Assembly (NCBI RefSeq): GCF_007859855.1 | Contig: NZ_SJPK01000003.1 | Coordinates: 131,182 to 195,181, forward strand | DNA: 64,000 nucleotides | Origin: Allorhodopirellula solitaria | GTDB lineage: Bacteria > Planctomycetota > Planctomycetia > Pirellulales > Pirellulaceae | Direction of reading: 5' to 3' | Part shown: one piece after another, positions 55,449-63,964 of the stretch | Layout of the letters: each line of letters begins with the position of its first letter | Numbering within the stretch: position 1 is the stretch's first letter | The notes under the pieces: generated by a model | Seen by the model: the letters and a program-made list of their open reading frames with translations, nothing else | Told to the model about the DNA's origin: nothing | Database searches by the model: none | Program-made: the position numbers and the translations under genes

Positions 55449-56993
55449 TTGCCCGCAGTGACCGCTTCTCAAAACAATTCCGGGGTGACTGTCCCCAACG
55501 GGTTTGTCGCTCTGGTCGGTGCCGGCCCGGGCCACCCGGAACTTCTCACCCTGCGGGGGCAGTACTGGCTCGGCCGCTGTGATGTGGTCCTCTACGATGG
55601 CCTGACCAATGCTGAGATGTTGGCCCATGCACCTCAAGCGGAATGCATTTGTGTGGGCAAGCACGGCCAGACGCGGATTTGGACCCAGCCCGAGATTATT
55701 GCCGAAACGCTTCGGCATGCCTCCCGGGGCAAGTGCGTGGTGCGGCTCAAGGGCGGCGATCCTGCTGTTTTTGCCCGCACGAGCGAGGAGGTCGAGGCCC
55801 TGGTCGAGGTGCAGATCCCCTATGAAATCGTCCCCGGAATCACCGCCGCCCTGGCGGCAGGGTCCTACGCAGGAATCCCCATCACGCATCGTGGGATCGC
55901 CTCCGCAGTGGCCTTGGTGACCGGGCATGAGGAGCCTGGTAAATCGAAATCCGCTTTGGACTGGAACGCCTTGGCCGCTTTCCCCGGCACGCTGGTGATC
56001 TACATGGGCGTGACGACAGCTGAGACCTGGACGCGGGCCTTGCTCGAGGCGGGGAAGCCTCCTGAAACTCCCTGTGCACTGATCCGTCGCTGCAGTCTCC
56101 CGGACCAACAGCAGATCGCTTGCCGGCTCGACGAAGTCGTCGACCAGCTCACCCCCGCCAGCCGGTTTCGGCCGCCGGTGATCACGATCGTGGGTGAGGT
56201 GACCCAGTTGGCTGAAACAATGGATTGGTTCCGCCGCCGCCCGCTGCATGGCCAGAGCGTGCTGGTGACCCGTCCCTCGGCCCAGGCCGATGAACTCGCT
56301 CGGCCGCTCGCCGAACTCGGTGCCAATATCGTGCGCCACAGCGTGATCGAAGTGAAACCGCCCGGCGATTGGTCGGACGTTGATGCGGCCATCGATCGCT
56401 TGTCCTCGTTCGACTCGATCGTTTTCGCCAGCGCCAACGGGGTGCGGTATTGGATGGGGCGTCTACTCGAGCGTGGCCTTGATCTGCGATGCCTCGCCGG
56501 ACTTCGCATCGCTGCAGTGGGCAGCGCGACCGCGGCGGCGCTCGGCGAGTTCCACCTCGTTGCCGACGTGATCCCCGACTCGTTCGATGCCGCGGGTTTG
56601 GTCGCTGCACTTGGCGCGAGCGTGCAGGATGAACGCGTGTTGATCGTGCGAGCGAGTCGCGGCAGTTCGCTGCTGCCCGACGGACTACGAGCCGCCGGAG
56701 CCGATGTCCAAGAGGTAGTGGCCTATCAGAACGTCGATGTGCAGTCCGCCCGTCCCGACGTCTCGGAAATGCTCCGCCGGGGCGAGATCGACTGGGTCAC
56801 CGTCACCAGCAGCGCGACGGCTGAGAATCTCCAGCGGCTCTTTGGCGACGATCTCGATCAGTGCCGCTTCGCAGCGATCAGCCCCATCACCGCCGAGGTC
56901 CTCGCCCAACAGGGACGCCGGGTCGACGCCGTTGCTAAGACAGCATCGATGCCAGGCATCGTCGACGCGATCACCGCCGCTTCGATCCCCTGA
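55449..56993 (+). CDS. cobA-hemD: Uroporphyrinogen-III methyltransferase/synthase fusion
   Basis: The first 255 residues form CobA: FVALVGAGPGHPELLTLRG, VVLYDGLTN, VRLKGGDPAVFARTSEEV and PGITAALAAGSYAGIPITHR, with SAM-binding glycines. The rest is HemD (uroporphyrinogen-III synthase): GQSVLVTRPSAQADELARPL, VFASANGVRYWM and LRIAAVGSATAAAL, ending TVTSSATAENLQRLF. It closes hydroxymethylbilane to uroporphyrinogen III and methylates it toward precorrin-2. Start is TTG 55449 or GTG 55458. Other heme or cobalamin genes are not in view. Confidence 0.95.
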   Translation: MPAVTASQNNSGVTVPNGFVALVGAGPGHPELLTLRGQYWLGRCDVVLYDGLTNAEMLAHAPQAECICVGKHGQTRIWTQPEIIAETLRHASRGKCVVRLKGGDPAVFARTSEEVEALVEVQIPYEIVPGITAALAAGSYAGIPITHRGIASAVALVTGHEEPGKSKSALDWNALAAFPGTLVIYMGVTTAETWTRALLEAGKPPETPCALIRRCSLPDQQQIACRLDEVVDQLTPASRFRPPVITIVGEVTQLAETMDWFRRRPLHGQSVLVTRPSAQADELARPLAELGANIVRHSVIEVKPPGDWSDVDAAIDRLSSFDSIVFASANGVRYWMGRLLERGLDLRCLAGLRIAAVGSATAAALGEFHLVADVIPDSFDAAGLVAALGASVQDERVLIVRASRGSSLLPDGLRAAGADVQEVVAYQNVDVQSARPDVSEMLRRGEIDWVTVTSSATAENLQRLFGDDLDQCRFAAISPITAEVLAQQGRRVDAVAKTASMPGIVDAITAASIP

Positions 56994-57084
56994 CACATCG
57001 CTTGCGTGAGCTGCGCTGCAGCTGATAGCGTTTCCCGAATTGGTCGACGGAGCAACCAACCCCCTTCCCCTTTTCGTCGTTTGT

Positions 57085-57393
57085 TCATGTTTTGTGCCAG
57101 TCCGCACCGCAATGAAAGCACTGCTCGGCATGACGGCAGAGCAATGGTTGGCCGCAACACGCACATCGTGGCATCGGATAGATCAGCGCGAGGGCCACGC
57201 CAAACAGATAGGCAAGTCCGGCCATTCCGAATACCCAACCCGATAGGATCGCGAGCCATAGCGGCACGGCGGCGATCAGTCGTTGAAGCGACGTTAGTTC
57301 AAAGCGGTCTCCGATGTATCCAAGGGCAAGACCCGTTATCGCACCGGGAATCACCGCAATGTAGATGAACGTTGAGAGGTGTGAATAACCCAT
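57085..57393 (-). CDS. Small membrane protein with terminal zinc-ribbon
   Basis: The 102-residue frame has two or three hydrophobic segments (FIYIAVIPGAITGLALGYIG; LIAAVPLWLAILSGWVFGMAGLAYLFGVALALI) and ends in CACCGQPLLCRHAEQCFHCG, which has two CxxC pairs spaced as in zinc ribbons. I know no family name. The ordered, hydrophobic-then-cysteine layout argues for a real gene. The start ATG at 57391-57393 has no strong ribosome site. Confidence 0.65.
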   Translation of the reverse strand: MGYSHLSTFIYIAVIPGAITGLALGYIGDRFELTSLQRLIAAVPLWLAILSGWVFGMAGLAYLFGVALALIYPMPRCACCGQPLLCRHAEQCFHCGADWHKT

Positions 57394-57565
57394 CCAGGGT
57401 GAAGAGTTGAGGCCGTGTCAATTTCAGTCGAATAACGGTAGAAATCACGGGGAACGGGCGGAAAACTTGCAAGCAGACGAGAAAACGGACCACCCGTTCT
57501 CCCGTACACTTCATGGTTCCACGCCGGCCTGGGTTCAACGAATTGCGTCACGTCGCGCCTCTGGA

Positions 57566-57832
57566 TCACGCCCGAGCATTGGCAATCAGAGACGCCACGG
57601 CCAGCACAATGCCAGCGACAAAACCACCGAAACTGCCTTGAGTCACGCCAAGGCCGATGCCAACGGCAAGTTCGTCCAAACGCTGCGGTTGAACGTCTGG
57701 GAACATAGCACGATAGTAAGCTGGGTTATACGTCCCCATCAAATACCCAACGGCAGCGCCGCCTATGCACCCTAGAATCGTCAGTGTCACGACGAAAGCG
57801 ATTGGCGTCTTGAATTGTTCGAGTTCGGGCAT
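57566..57832 (-). CDS. Small membrane protein, unknown
   Basis: The 88 residues hold two long hydrophobic helices (TPIAFVVTLTILGCIGGAAVGYLMG and LAVGIGLGVTQGSFGGFVAGIVLAVASLI) with many glycines, linked by a polar YNPAYYRAMFPDVQPQRLDE loop. It resembles short planctomycete hypotheticals, with no assigned role. It and the neighbour at 57085-57393 lie on the same strand 172 bases apart and may form a unit. Confidence 0.75.
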   Translation of the reverse strand: MPELEQFKTPIAFVVTLTILGCIGGAAVGYLMGTYNPAYYRAMFPDVQPQRLDELAVGIGLGVTQGSFGGFVAGIVLAVASLIANARA

Positions 57833-58278
57833 TGCAAATGGTTCGGTCCAGGTAGCAGAAGGGTAGCCAATGTCGGCGAACGGTAGACATCAATGGGGAC
57901 GGCAGAGCGAAGTTCACCTGCCAAGACGTGAACGTCGTCCTCCATTGCATGGCGTTGGATGGTTTAGGCTTTAGCGAAACGCCGTGAGGTGGCCAGCAGC
58001 AACCAGTCTTACGGGCATTGTATCGGTGTGGGATTCACGACACAACTTCGGACCTGGGGTTCGCCAGGCGTTGGAGTTGTCACGCCTTGGGATTGGCACG
58101 CGTTGGATTCATCAGGCGTTGGAGTTGATCGGCACTGGCTTCCGCAGTGTCGTGCTGCGGACATCGTGTTCGGCTACCACGGCAATTGTCGCCGTGCCGA
58201 TCGTTGGGTCGAAACGCTAACGGGAGCGCAGATTCGACAAGCGTTGCACGACGCCGCTAAATCAAATAACGGTGGCCG
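57833..58278. other. Intergenic region with short direct repeats
   Basis: No gene is supported. CAGGCGTTGGAGTTG occurs at 58065-58079 and again at 58113-58127, with a third, looser GCGTTGGATTC between them, giving a roughly 48-base periodic block. The overlapping plus-strand frames look repeat-derived. Confidence 0.6.
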
Positions 58279-58797
58279 TCACCTAGGACGGACGATTGAT
58301 TTTCCATTGGTATAATCGCGCAAGCCGTCCTTAGGTGCACGGCTTGGTTCTGGCTTTCTTTCGTGCTCGTGCTCAGCATCGCGGTGCTCGTGCTCGTAAT
58401 CGTTCCCCAGCTCATAGTCTACCGACGGCTCCCTAACGCCGTCAAACTTCATCGCCATTCGAGTTAGCATCGAGACAATTCGTTTGAGCATCCGTTTCAG
58501 TTCTCGACTCGCCACGTCCTCCAAACCGTCCGTCGCAACCAGAACATCTTGAATCGCAGCACATTCAAACGCAGATCCGCGAGCAATGTCGAAAAATCGA
58601 GCACGATCTTTCAAGCTGCGCTTGCCGTTACCCTCGGCGATGTTCAGCGGAATCGATTGAGCAGCGCGAAGCCATTGATCACGAGCGTGGCGATGCAAAC
58701 CGCTCAGCGATTTCGAAACGTCGAATGCAGCAGCGACGTATCCGATTGACAAACGGTAGACGTCGAGTCGATCGTGGTCGAAGATTGGTTCGGTCAT
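58279..58797 (-). CDS. S23/four-helix-bundle protein
   Basis: The 172-residue protein starts IFDHDRLDVYRLSIGYVAAA and has QWLRAAQSIPLNIAEGNGKR and DRARFFDIARGSAFECAAIQ, the signature of the S23 (IVS-encoded, PF05635-type) four-helix-bundle family, which is related to Avd accessory proteins. Residues 1-115 cover the bundle. The C-terminal tail (DYEHEHRDAEHEHERK) is His/Glu-rich and encoded by the left arm of a long inverted repeat whose other arm lies just upstream of the start. Function in this family is not established outside 23S rRNA insertions and retroelement partners. Confidence 0.85.
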   Translation of the reverse strand: MTEPIFDHDRLDVYRLSIGYVAAAFDVSKSLSGLHRHARDQWLRAAQSIPLNIAEGNGKRSLKDRARFFDIARGSAFECAAIQDVLVATDGLEDVASRELKRMLKRIVSMLTRMAMKFDGVREPSVDYELGNDYEHEHRDAEHEHERKPEPSRAPKDGLRDYTNGKSIVRPR

Positions 58798-58858
58798 GGT
58801 TGCGCCATTTCGATTACGAGCACGAGCACCGTTTCACTGAGCACGAGCACGAGCACGA
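58361..58858. repeat. 42-base inverted repeats bracketing the S23 gene
   Basis: The arm at 58361-58402 and the arm at 58811-58852 are reverse complements at 37 of 42 positions: 21 identical bases (CGATTACGAGCACGAG...), 5 differing, then 16 identical. The right arm carries one further GAGCAC unit. The left arm is inside the S23 coding region, the right arm lies just upstream of its start. A second short hairpin (CAAGCCGT/ACGGCTTG, 58321-58346) lies in the gene's last codons. Confidence 0.85.
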
Positions 58859-59953
58859 TGGCCACTTTGTGCCAGAACGAGGTAATTATCGCTGGTTGTG
58901 GGGGTGATAAGTTGATCCGCGGGGGTGTTATCGCCGGTTGGACCTTCGGTTCCCTCGGTGGCACGGAAAGTGCTGTCGCCGGTTCGAGGGAGTCTTATCG
59001 CCGGTTGGCTTGGCTTGAGTATGAGGGCTCTGAATTCTTGGGTCAAGGAAATTCTCGAACGAGTTTCTGGCGAAAACAGGTAGCTTGCAGTTGCCGCTCC
59101 GCCCGGACAAGCCGGACGGAAGCGAACATAGATGCCCGTGAAAATCGAGTAAAGCTGCTTAAGTCCACGCCATTCTTGCTTGAGTCCGTTTTATCGGGCA
59201 TCTGCAAATGTTTCGGTCCATCCGGGTTTGTCGTAGGTAACTCCAGCGTGTTGGATTTTAGAGGCATGGCGGTGGCGTCCGAAATGAGCGATGCCGTCAC
59301 AGAATGAATGCTGGCGGCGGACGCGTCCGCTGCCAGCCGAAGTGGCTCATCCGACGGAAGTGTGCGCGGAGCACAGGGGGAAGGTTTTTCTAGGCATGGC
59401 TCTCGTATCCAATAATCTTACAAAAATGGGTGCCCGACGAACGAATGTCCGCCAGGGACCGGCAACACCATTGGCGTACCATCGACCGAGATATCCCTTG
59501 CCAAGCCAGCACCTCTGCAGAGTTCGGCTCCGTTTCTCCCGGCAGCTCCAGGCTAACATCCACTATCACCTCCGACAAATCAATCATTGGATACTGGAGC
59601 CATGCCTCCAAAACCTCCAGCGCACGCTTCCGTCGGATGAGCCGCCGAAGTCACCTTTCGGCTCATGTGCGACCGAGATATTCCTAGGCAAGTTGCTTCC
59701 CAGCCGCCGCAGGCCACAAGTGCCCAAATGATACCAAGGAACTGGTTTTGAGTATCTTGGAATATCCGCGGCGGGTCGTGAAGGCTGTTCTCTACATGGT
59801 ATCTCGTGCCCGTTTCTCAGCCTGGTCTCGGGAGTTTGCTTGAAAATGACCTTGGTGGCTCGCCGAAAAGCGTTGACCCCGTTTGAGGGAATAACAGAGC
59901 CTTACTCCCGCGCCTGCCGCGTTTTTCCGTTCCCCCTTTACCGGGGATTCGTC
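58859..59953. other. Repeat-rich region, no supported gene
   Basis: The 14-mer TTATCGCCGGTTGG appears at 58928-58941 and 58995-59008, with a degenerate third copy at 58886-58899, spaced by 40-70 bases. GTGTTGGATTTTAGAGG at 59248 matches the dispersed element next to the IS630 copy. Frames such as 59291-59731 and 59043-59300 have no family motif. The region seems to be a landing zone for small repeats between an S23 gene and a decayed IS110. Confidence 0.6.
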
Positions 59954-60591
59954 ATGGCCAAGAAATCGAAACCTCAAAAACCGAAACGACGTTCGCGTGT
60001 CGGATCTCCCGACAATAACGCGCGTGTCCGCTGCTTTAGTAAGTTTACCGCCGATCTCGAATCACTCGCCGATTGGCTGGACGACTGTGGCATGGAGACC
60101 GTAGCAATGGAGTCAACCGGCGTGGCTCTTCAAGGAAATTGGCGTGAAGAACATCTCTTTGCACTGCAACAGGCTCTTGAGCTGTATCGTTACTACGGGA
60201 CGAAGCTGGTGGAGCTCGATAAGAAACAGGAGCAGCACCTGAGTACGTTTGAAGACCTTAGCGAGGGCGAGGTACTGCCGAAGCTCCAAGCCCCCATGGC
60301 AGCAAGCAATAGCCCTGCCTTCGACATGCGAAATCACCTATACCGAATCCTGGGGATGGATCTAACCACCATCGACGGAATCGGCGGCCAAACCGCTATG
60401 ACGCTGATTTCACTGCTACTGCGCACAAACTCGCAAAAATCGTCTATGGGATGCTAAAATACGGCAAGAAGTACATCGACATCGGGAAGGATTACTATGA
60501 AAAGGAGTACCAAGAAAGGGTAAGGAGAAATCTCGAAAAAAGAGCGGCTGCTCTCAATTTCAAGCTGGTTCCAAACGATCCTGCCGGGTGA
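59954..60591 (+). pseudogene. IS110-type transposase remnant with internal deletions
   Basis: An N-terminal piece (RCFSKFTADLESLADWLDDCGMETVAMESTGV) matches the RuvC-like start of IS110 transposases. It jumps directly to the middle helix region (EEHLFALQQALELYRYYGTKLVELDKKQE), then GMDLTTIDGIGGQTAMTLI, the Transposase_20 start. After a frame change near 60410 the C-terminus (AHKLAKIVYGMLKYGKKYID to NFKLVPNDPAG) follows. So at least two blocks are deleted, and the catalytic set is incomplete. The stop at 60589-60591 is 29 bases from the fumC stop. Confidence 0.82.
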
Positions 60592-60619
60592 AGAGTTCCT
60601 TGAGAGCTGAGGCGCAGCA

Positions 60620-62044
60620 CTAGGCTTGCGGCTCCGTCATGGACCAGGGGTCGAGAGCTTCGTTGAGCTGGTCGGCGGGCAGAAGGTTCTTCTGCTCGCA
60701 GAGTTCGCGGATCGTTTGGCCGGTTTTGAAAGCTTCTTTGGCGAGCGCCGCTGCTTGCTCGTAACCGATCAGCGGATTCAGACTCGTGCACATCGATAGG
60801 GACTGCTCGACGGCGGCGTTGCACGCTTCCTCGTTGGGCAGCATGCCATCGAGGCAGAAGTCGATGAAGGCGGCGCAGCCGCCATCGAGCAACCGAATCG
60901 ACTCGAGCACGGTGTGCGCCATCACGGGCATCATGATGTTGAGCTGGAAGTTGCCGCCACAGCCACCACTGACGGTCATGGTGGCATCGTTGCCGATCAC
61001 GCGGGCGGCGATCTGCATGAGCGATTCGCACATCACCGGGTTGACCTTGCCCGGCATGATCGAGCTGCCTGGTTGTCGCGTTGGCAACTTGATTTCGTAG
61101 TAGCCACAGCGGGGGCCACTGCCGAGCCAGCGGATGTTATTGGCGATGCCGAGCAGCGTCTGGGCGATGCACTTGAGCTGGCCATGGGCTTCGACCAAGC
61201 CGTCGCGGTTGGCATTGCCCTCGAAATGATTGACCGCTTCAACGAAGTCGATCCCGGTTTGTTCGGCGAGTTGCTCGGCGACGCGGGCGCCGAATTCCGG
61301 GTGGGTGTTGATTCCACTGCCGACAGCTGTGCCTCCGACGGGTAGTTCGAGCACGGCGTCGCGGGCTCGCTCGGCGCGGCTGATCGACATTTCAATCTGC
61401 CGTGCGAAGCCGCCGAATTCCTGACCCAGACGCAGTGGTGTGGCGTCCATCAGGTGGGTCCGGCCAATCTTGATGATCTTGTCCCAGGCCTTGGCTTTGT
61501 CTTCGAAAGACGCATGCATTCGCTCGAGGGTCGGGATCAATCGGTTTTGAATCTCGACTGCGGTGGCGACGTGAATGGCGGTGGGAAACGTGTCATTGGT
61601 GCTCTGCCCCATGTTGACGTGATCGTTGGGATGGATCGGCTTGTCCTCGGACATCCGGTCGCCACCATCGATCTCAATGGCGCGATTGCTGATCACCTCA
61701 TTGATGTTCATGTTGCTGCTGGTGCCACTGCCCGTCTGGAAGACATCGACGGGAAATTGATCAGCGAGTTGGCCGTCGGCGATTTCTTGGGCGGCCGAAA
61801 GCATCGAGCGCACTTGTCGGTCGCTCAGCGGGTTTTTCCCGCTGCCGGTGAGTTTGCCGAGCCCTTTGTTGGCGATCCCACAAGCCCATTTGACGCGGCC
61901 CATCGCAGAGATCATCGCTGGCGGCATCTCCCAGCCGCTGACGGGGAAATTGTCAACGGCACGCTGCGTCTGGGCGCCGTAGTAGGCGTCTGCGGGAACG
62001 TGAACTTCGCCCATCGAGTCACGTTCGGTCCGAGTCTTGGTCAT
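60620..62044 (-). CDS. fumC: Class II fumarate hydratase
   Basis: The ATG at 62042-62044 gives 474 residues, the usual length; the frame is open to 62152 but the added tail is not family-like. Motifs: RTERDSMGEVHVPADAYYGAQTQRA, GSGTSSNMNINEVISNRA, HPNDHVNMGQSTNDTFPTA, THLMDATPLRLGQEFGG and GSSIMPGKVNPV (the family signature). It interconverts fumarate and malate. The next gene upstream on the strand is the DisA-like cyclase. Aspartase is the main alternative, but the sequence fits FumC better. Confidence 0.95.
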   Translation of the reverse strand: MTKTRTERDSMGEVHVPADAYYGAQTQRAVDNFPVSGWEMPPAMISAMGRVKWACGIANKGLGKLTGSGKNPLSDRQVRSMLSAAQEIADGQLADQFPVDVFQTGSGTSSNMNINEVISNRAIEIDGGDRMSEDKPIHPNDHVNMGQSTNDTFPTAIHVATAVEIQNRLIPTLERMHASFEDKAKAWDKIIKIGRTHLMDATPLRLGQEFGGFARQIEMSISRAERARDAVLELPVGGTAVGSGINTHPEFGARVAEQLAEQTGIDFVEAVNHFEGNANRDGLVEAHGQLKCIAQTLLGIANNIRWLGSGPRCGYYEIKLPTRQPGSSIMPGKVNPVMCESLMQIAARVIGNDATMTVSGGCGGNFQLNIMMPVMAHTVLESIRLLDGGCAAFIDFCLDGMLPNEEACNAAVEQSLSMCTSLNPLIGYEQAAALAKEAFKTGQTIRELCEQKNLLPADQLNEALDPWSMTEPQA

Positions 62045-62148
62045 CTGGTTGATCCGATCTTGGGTTGTGAATGGTCCTTCCAAACCCGAAAGCAAGGCAG
62101 TGAGCGAGGACATCTGTTTCCCAAAAACTAGCAAATCGAATTGCGCGG

Positions 62149-63093
62149 TCAATCCTCGCTCGATTGCGGTGGCGGCTCAAAGGCGAACTCCTGCCACTTG
62201 ACGGCTTTATCCATGGGCACAATCTGCAGAATCAGGAAGCCGTTTTGGTACAGTCGAACGGTCCCGGTTGATTGGCTGATCACGACCGAAACCGCTTTTG
62301 TTTTCCGCGTGATGGCGGCGGCGGCCCAATGTCGCGAGCCGAGTCCCTTGGTCATTTTCAAGTCTTCGTGGGAGACCTCGAGCATCTGACGACTGCGTTC
62401 GATCACCCCTTCGCTGGTGACGACGAAGGCCCCGTCGAGCTGGGCGACCTCTTTGGCATCTTCCTGAACCTTGGGGTCGAGCAGATTGCGGTGTTTCTTG
62501 TTGTAGCCACGAAACGGGTCGACGCCGCCGTCATTGGAGTGTTCGAGCACCCGGCGGTGATCACCGACGACGAACATCGTTCCCACGGCCTTGCCCTCAC
62601 GGCCTTCCCGGCCAATCTGCGATGCCAGGTCGACGACCGCTTTGATTGTCTTCAGCGGCACGCTGCTTTCGAGGGTTTGCAGGTCGCGCACCGTGAACCG
62701 CCGCATGCGTTCGTCGAGCTGCAGGTAGCTGATCGAGTCGAGTCGCCCCTGCTGAAACCCGCTATAGACGGCCACGACCTCACCGTTGGTGCGAATCATC
62801 TCGTCGGCAGCTGCCTCCAAGAGGGCTTCTTGCAAGCGTTCGAGCAGCGGCGCTTTTTCTTTGTTTAACGCCAGTGGGTGCAGCCCCGCTTCGGCAGCCC
62901 CATCGAGATCTTCGAGCGTATCGACCGCAATGATGACCGTGCTTTTGGCCGCATTGGTCAATCCGGAGACGCGTTTCCAATCCGTCCCGCCGTCCAAGAG
63001 CAGGAGCAGGGCGTCCGCGTTCCGGTCGGCTTTCAACGCAACACCCGCGAGGATCATCGACGCGTTGTGTTTGGTCAGTCGTTGAGTCGCCAT
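62149..63093 (-). CDS. DisA-like diadenylate cyclase (DAC) protein
   Basis: The N-terminal 150 residues (MILAGVALKADRNADALLLLLDGG) resemble an alpha/beta domain found before the DAC domain in planctomycetes. The DAC domain has SQIGREGREGKAVGTMFVVGD, then DGAFVVTSEGVIERSRQMLEV (DGA motif near residue 220) and KGLGSRHWAAAAITRKTKAV, where the canonical RHR is RHW (near 254). It should make cyclic di-AMP from ATP, though the altered third residue raises doubt. Length 314. No other c-di-AMP gene is adjacent. Confidence 0.85.
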   Translation of the reverse strand: MATQRLTKHNASMILAGVALKADRNADALLLLLDGGTDWKRVSGLTNAAKSTVIIAVDTLEDLDGAAEAGLHPLALNKEKAPLLERLQEALLEAAADEMIRTNGEVVAVYSGFQQGRLDSISYLQLDERMRRFTVRDLQTLESSVPLKTIKAVVDLASQIGREGREGKAVGTMFVVGDHRRVLEHSNDGGVDPFRGYNKKHRNLLDPKVQEDAKEVAQLDGAFVVTSEGVIERSRQMLEVSHEDLKMTKGLGSRHWAAAAITRKTKAVSVVISQSTGTVRLYQNGFLILQIVPMDKAVKWQEFAFEPPPQSSED

Positions 63094-63262
63094 CGGTGGA
63101 AATTTTTTACAGCAGTGAGCAGAGAAGCGAGCGAGATGCCCCCCAGTCTACTTCATTTCGCAGGGTTTCCATAGCGCCGTTTGGCACGAACTGATCCATC
63201 GGCTGCTGAGACGGTAAATCGCGGCGTCGCTGGAGCGGAGTCAATCACTGTTCCAACGACCA

Positions 63263-63964
63263 TTAGAAATACGAGCCAAAGCCACCGCGTGGTATCTCAT
63301 CCACGTCCTTCCCCTCAAGGCCAGCGATCCAGACCTCAGGATCGTCGCCAAAATCTTTCCCGGTATTCTCTCGCAGGGCGCTGATGACGAGGCTCTGTGT
63401 GGCCGGATCGCGGTCTTCCAGAGCGAGTTTAAGTGAGTTTGTGGCAACCTGGCCGGGGTGCTCCGCCAACGCGGTGATGGCGGCATGGCGGACGTCTTTG
63501 TTTTGCGACTTGCCGATCGTCTCTGCTAATAGAATCGTCGCTTCGTCCTCTCGGCGATTTCCCAACGCCCGGCAGGCCTCCATCCGCACCTTGATCACGT
63601 CATCCTCGAGCCCGCTTTCGATCAAGCTTAAGACGGCGGGATCGGACGATTTTCCTGCCGCGACGACAGCCAAACGCCGCATCTCCGCACTTTCGTCATT
63701 GGCAAAAATCTGCTCGAGATGTTTGGACCAATATTCTTGTCGCTCCGGTGGCAAGTTTGGCATCGTCTTGACGAGTGACTGCAGTTCGGTGCGTCGTTGA
63801 TGGTCGGTGACCCCGATTTCTTCGTCCCGTGCCCATTGCCGCATCGTGAAGTAAGGGTTGACTGTTTTGAGCGCATACATCGGCCCATCCTTGCAGCCGG
63901 ACGTTGCGCCGCTCGTACCGGCAGCCAAGACAGCGAGCAGGAGCGCGCGTCGGCCGATTCCCAT
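63263..63964 (-). CDS. HEAT-repeat lipoprotein
   Basis: The ATG at 63962-63964 (an upstream TTG at 63970 is less likely) begins a lipoprotein signal (RRALLLAVLAAGTSGATSGC, lipobox TSGC), so the protein is probably membrane anchored. The body has HEAT-type repeats: MRRLAVVAAGKSSDPAVLSL, VKVRMEACRALGNRREDEA-like units and VRHAAITALAEHPGQ, ending with a conserved DEIPRGGFGSYF tail. Such scaffolds bind other proteins; the partner is not identified. It is the last gene before the right edge. Confidence 0.85.
   Translation of the reverse strand: MGIGRRALLLAVLAAGTSGATSGCKDGPMYALKTVNPYFTMRQWARDEEIGVTDHQRRTELQSLVKTMPNLPPERQEYWSKHLEQIFANDESAEMRRLAVVAAGKSSDPAVLSLIESGLEDDVIKVRMEACRALGNRREDEATILLAETIGKSQNKDVRHAAITALAEHPGQVATNSLKLALEDRDPATQSLVISALRENTGKDFGDDPEVWIAGLEGKDVDEIPRGGFGSYF

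Noticed and set aside
54719-55582. Plus-strand open frame across rpsT and the spacer
   Set aside because: It is antisense to a clear S20 gene and has no family motif.
55416-56339. Minus-strand open frame opposite cobA-hemD
   Set aside because: The plus strand has full CobA and HemD motifs; the reverse frame is a shadow in GC-rich DNA.
58279-58797. Diversity-generating retroelement accessory (Avd)
   Set aside because: The protein is related to Avd in fold, but no reverse transcriptase, template repeat or variable repeat is visible in the window.
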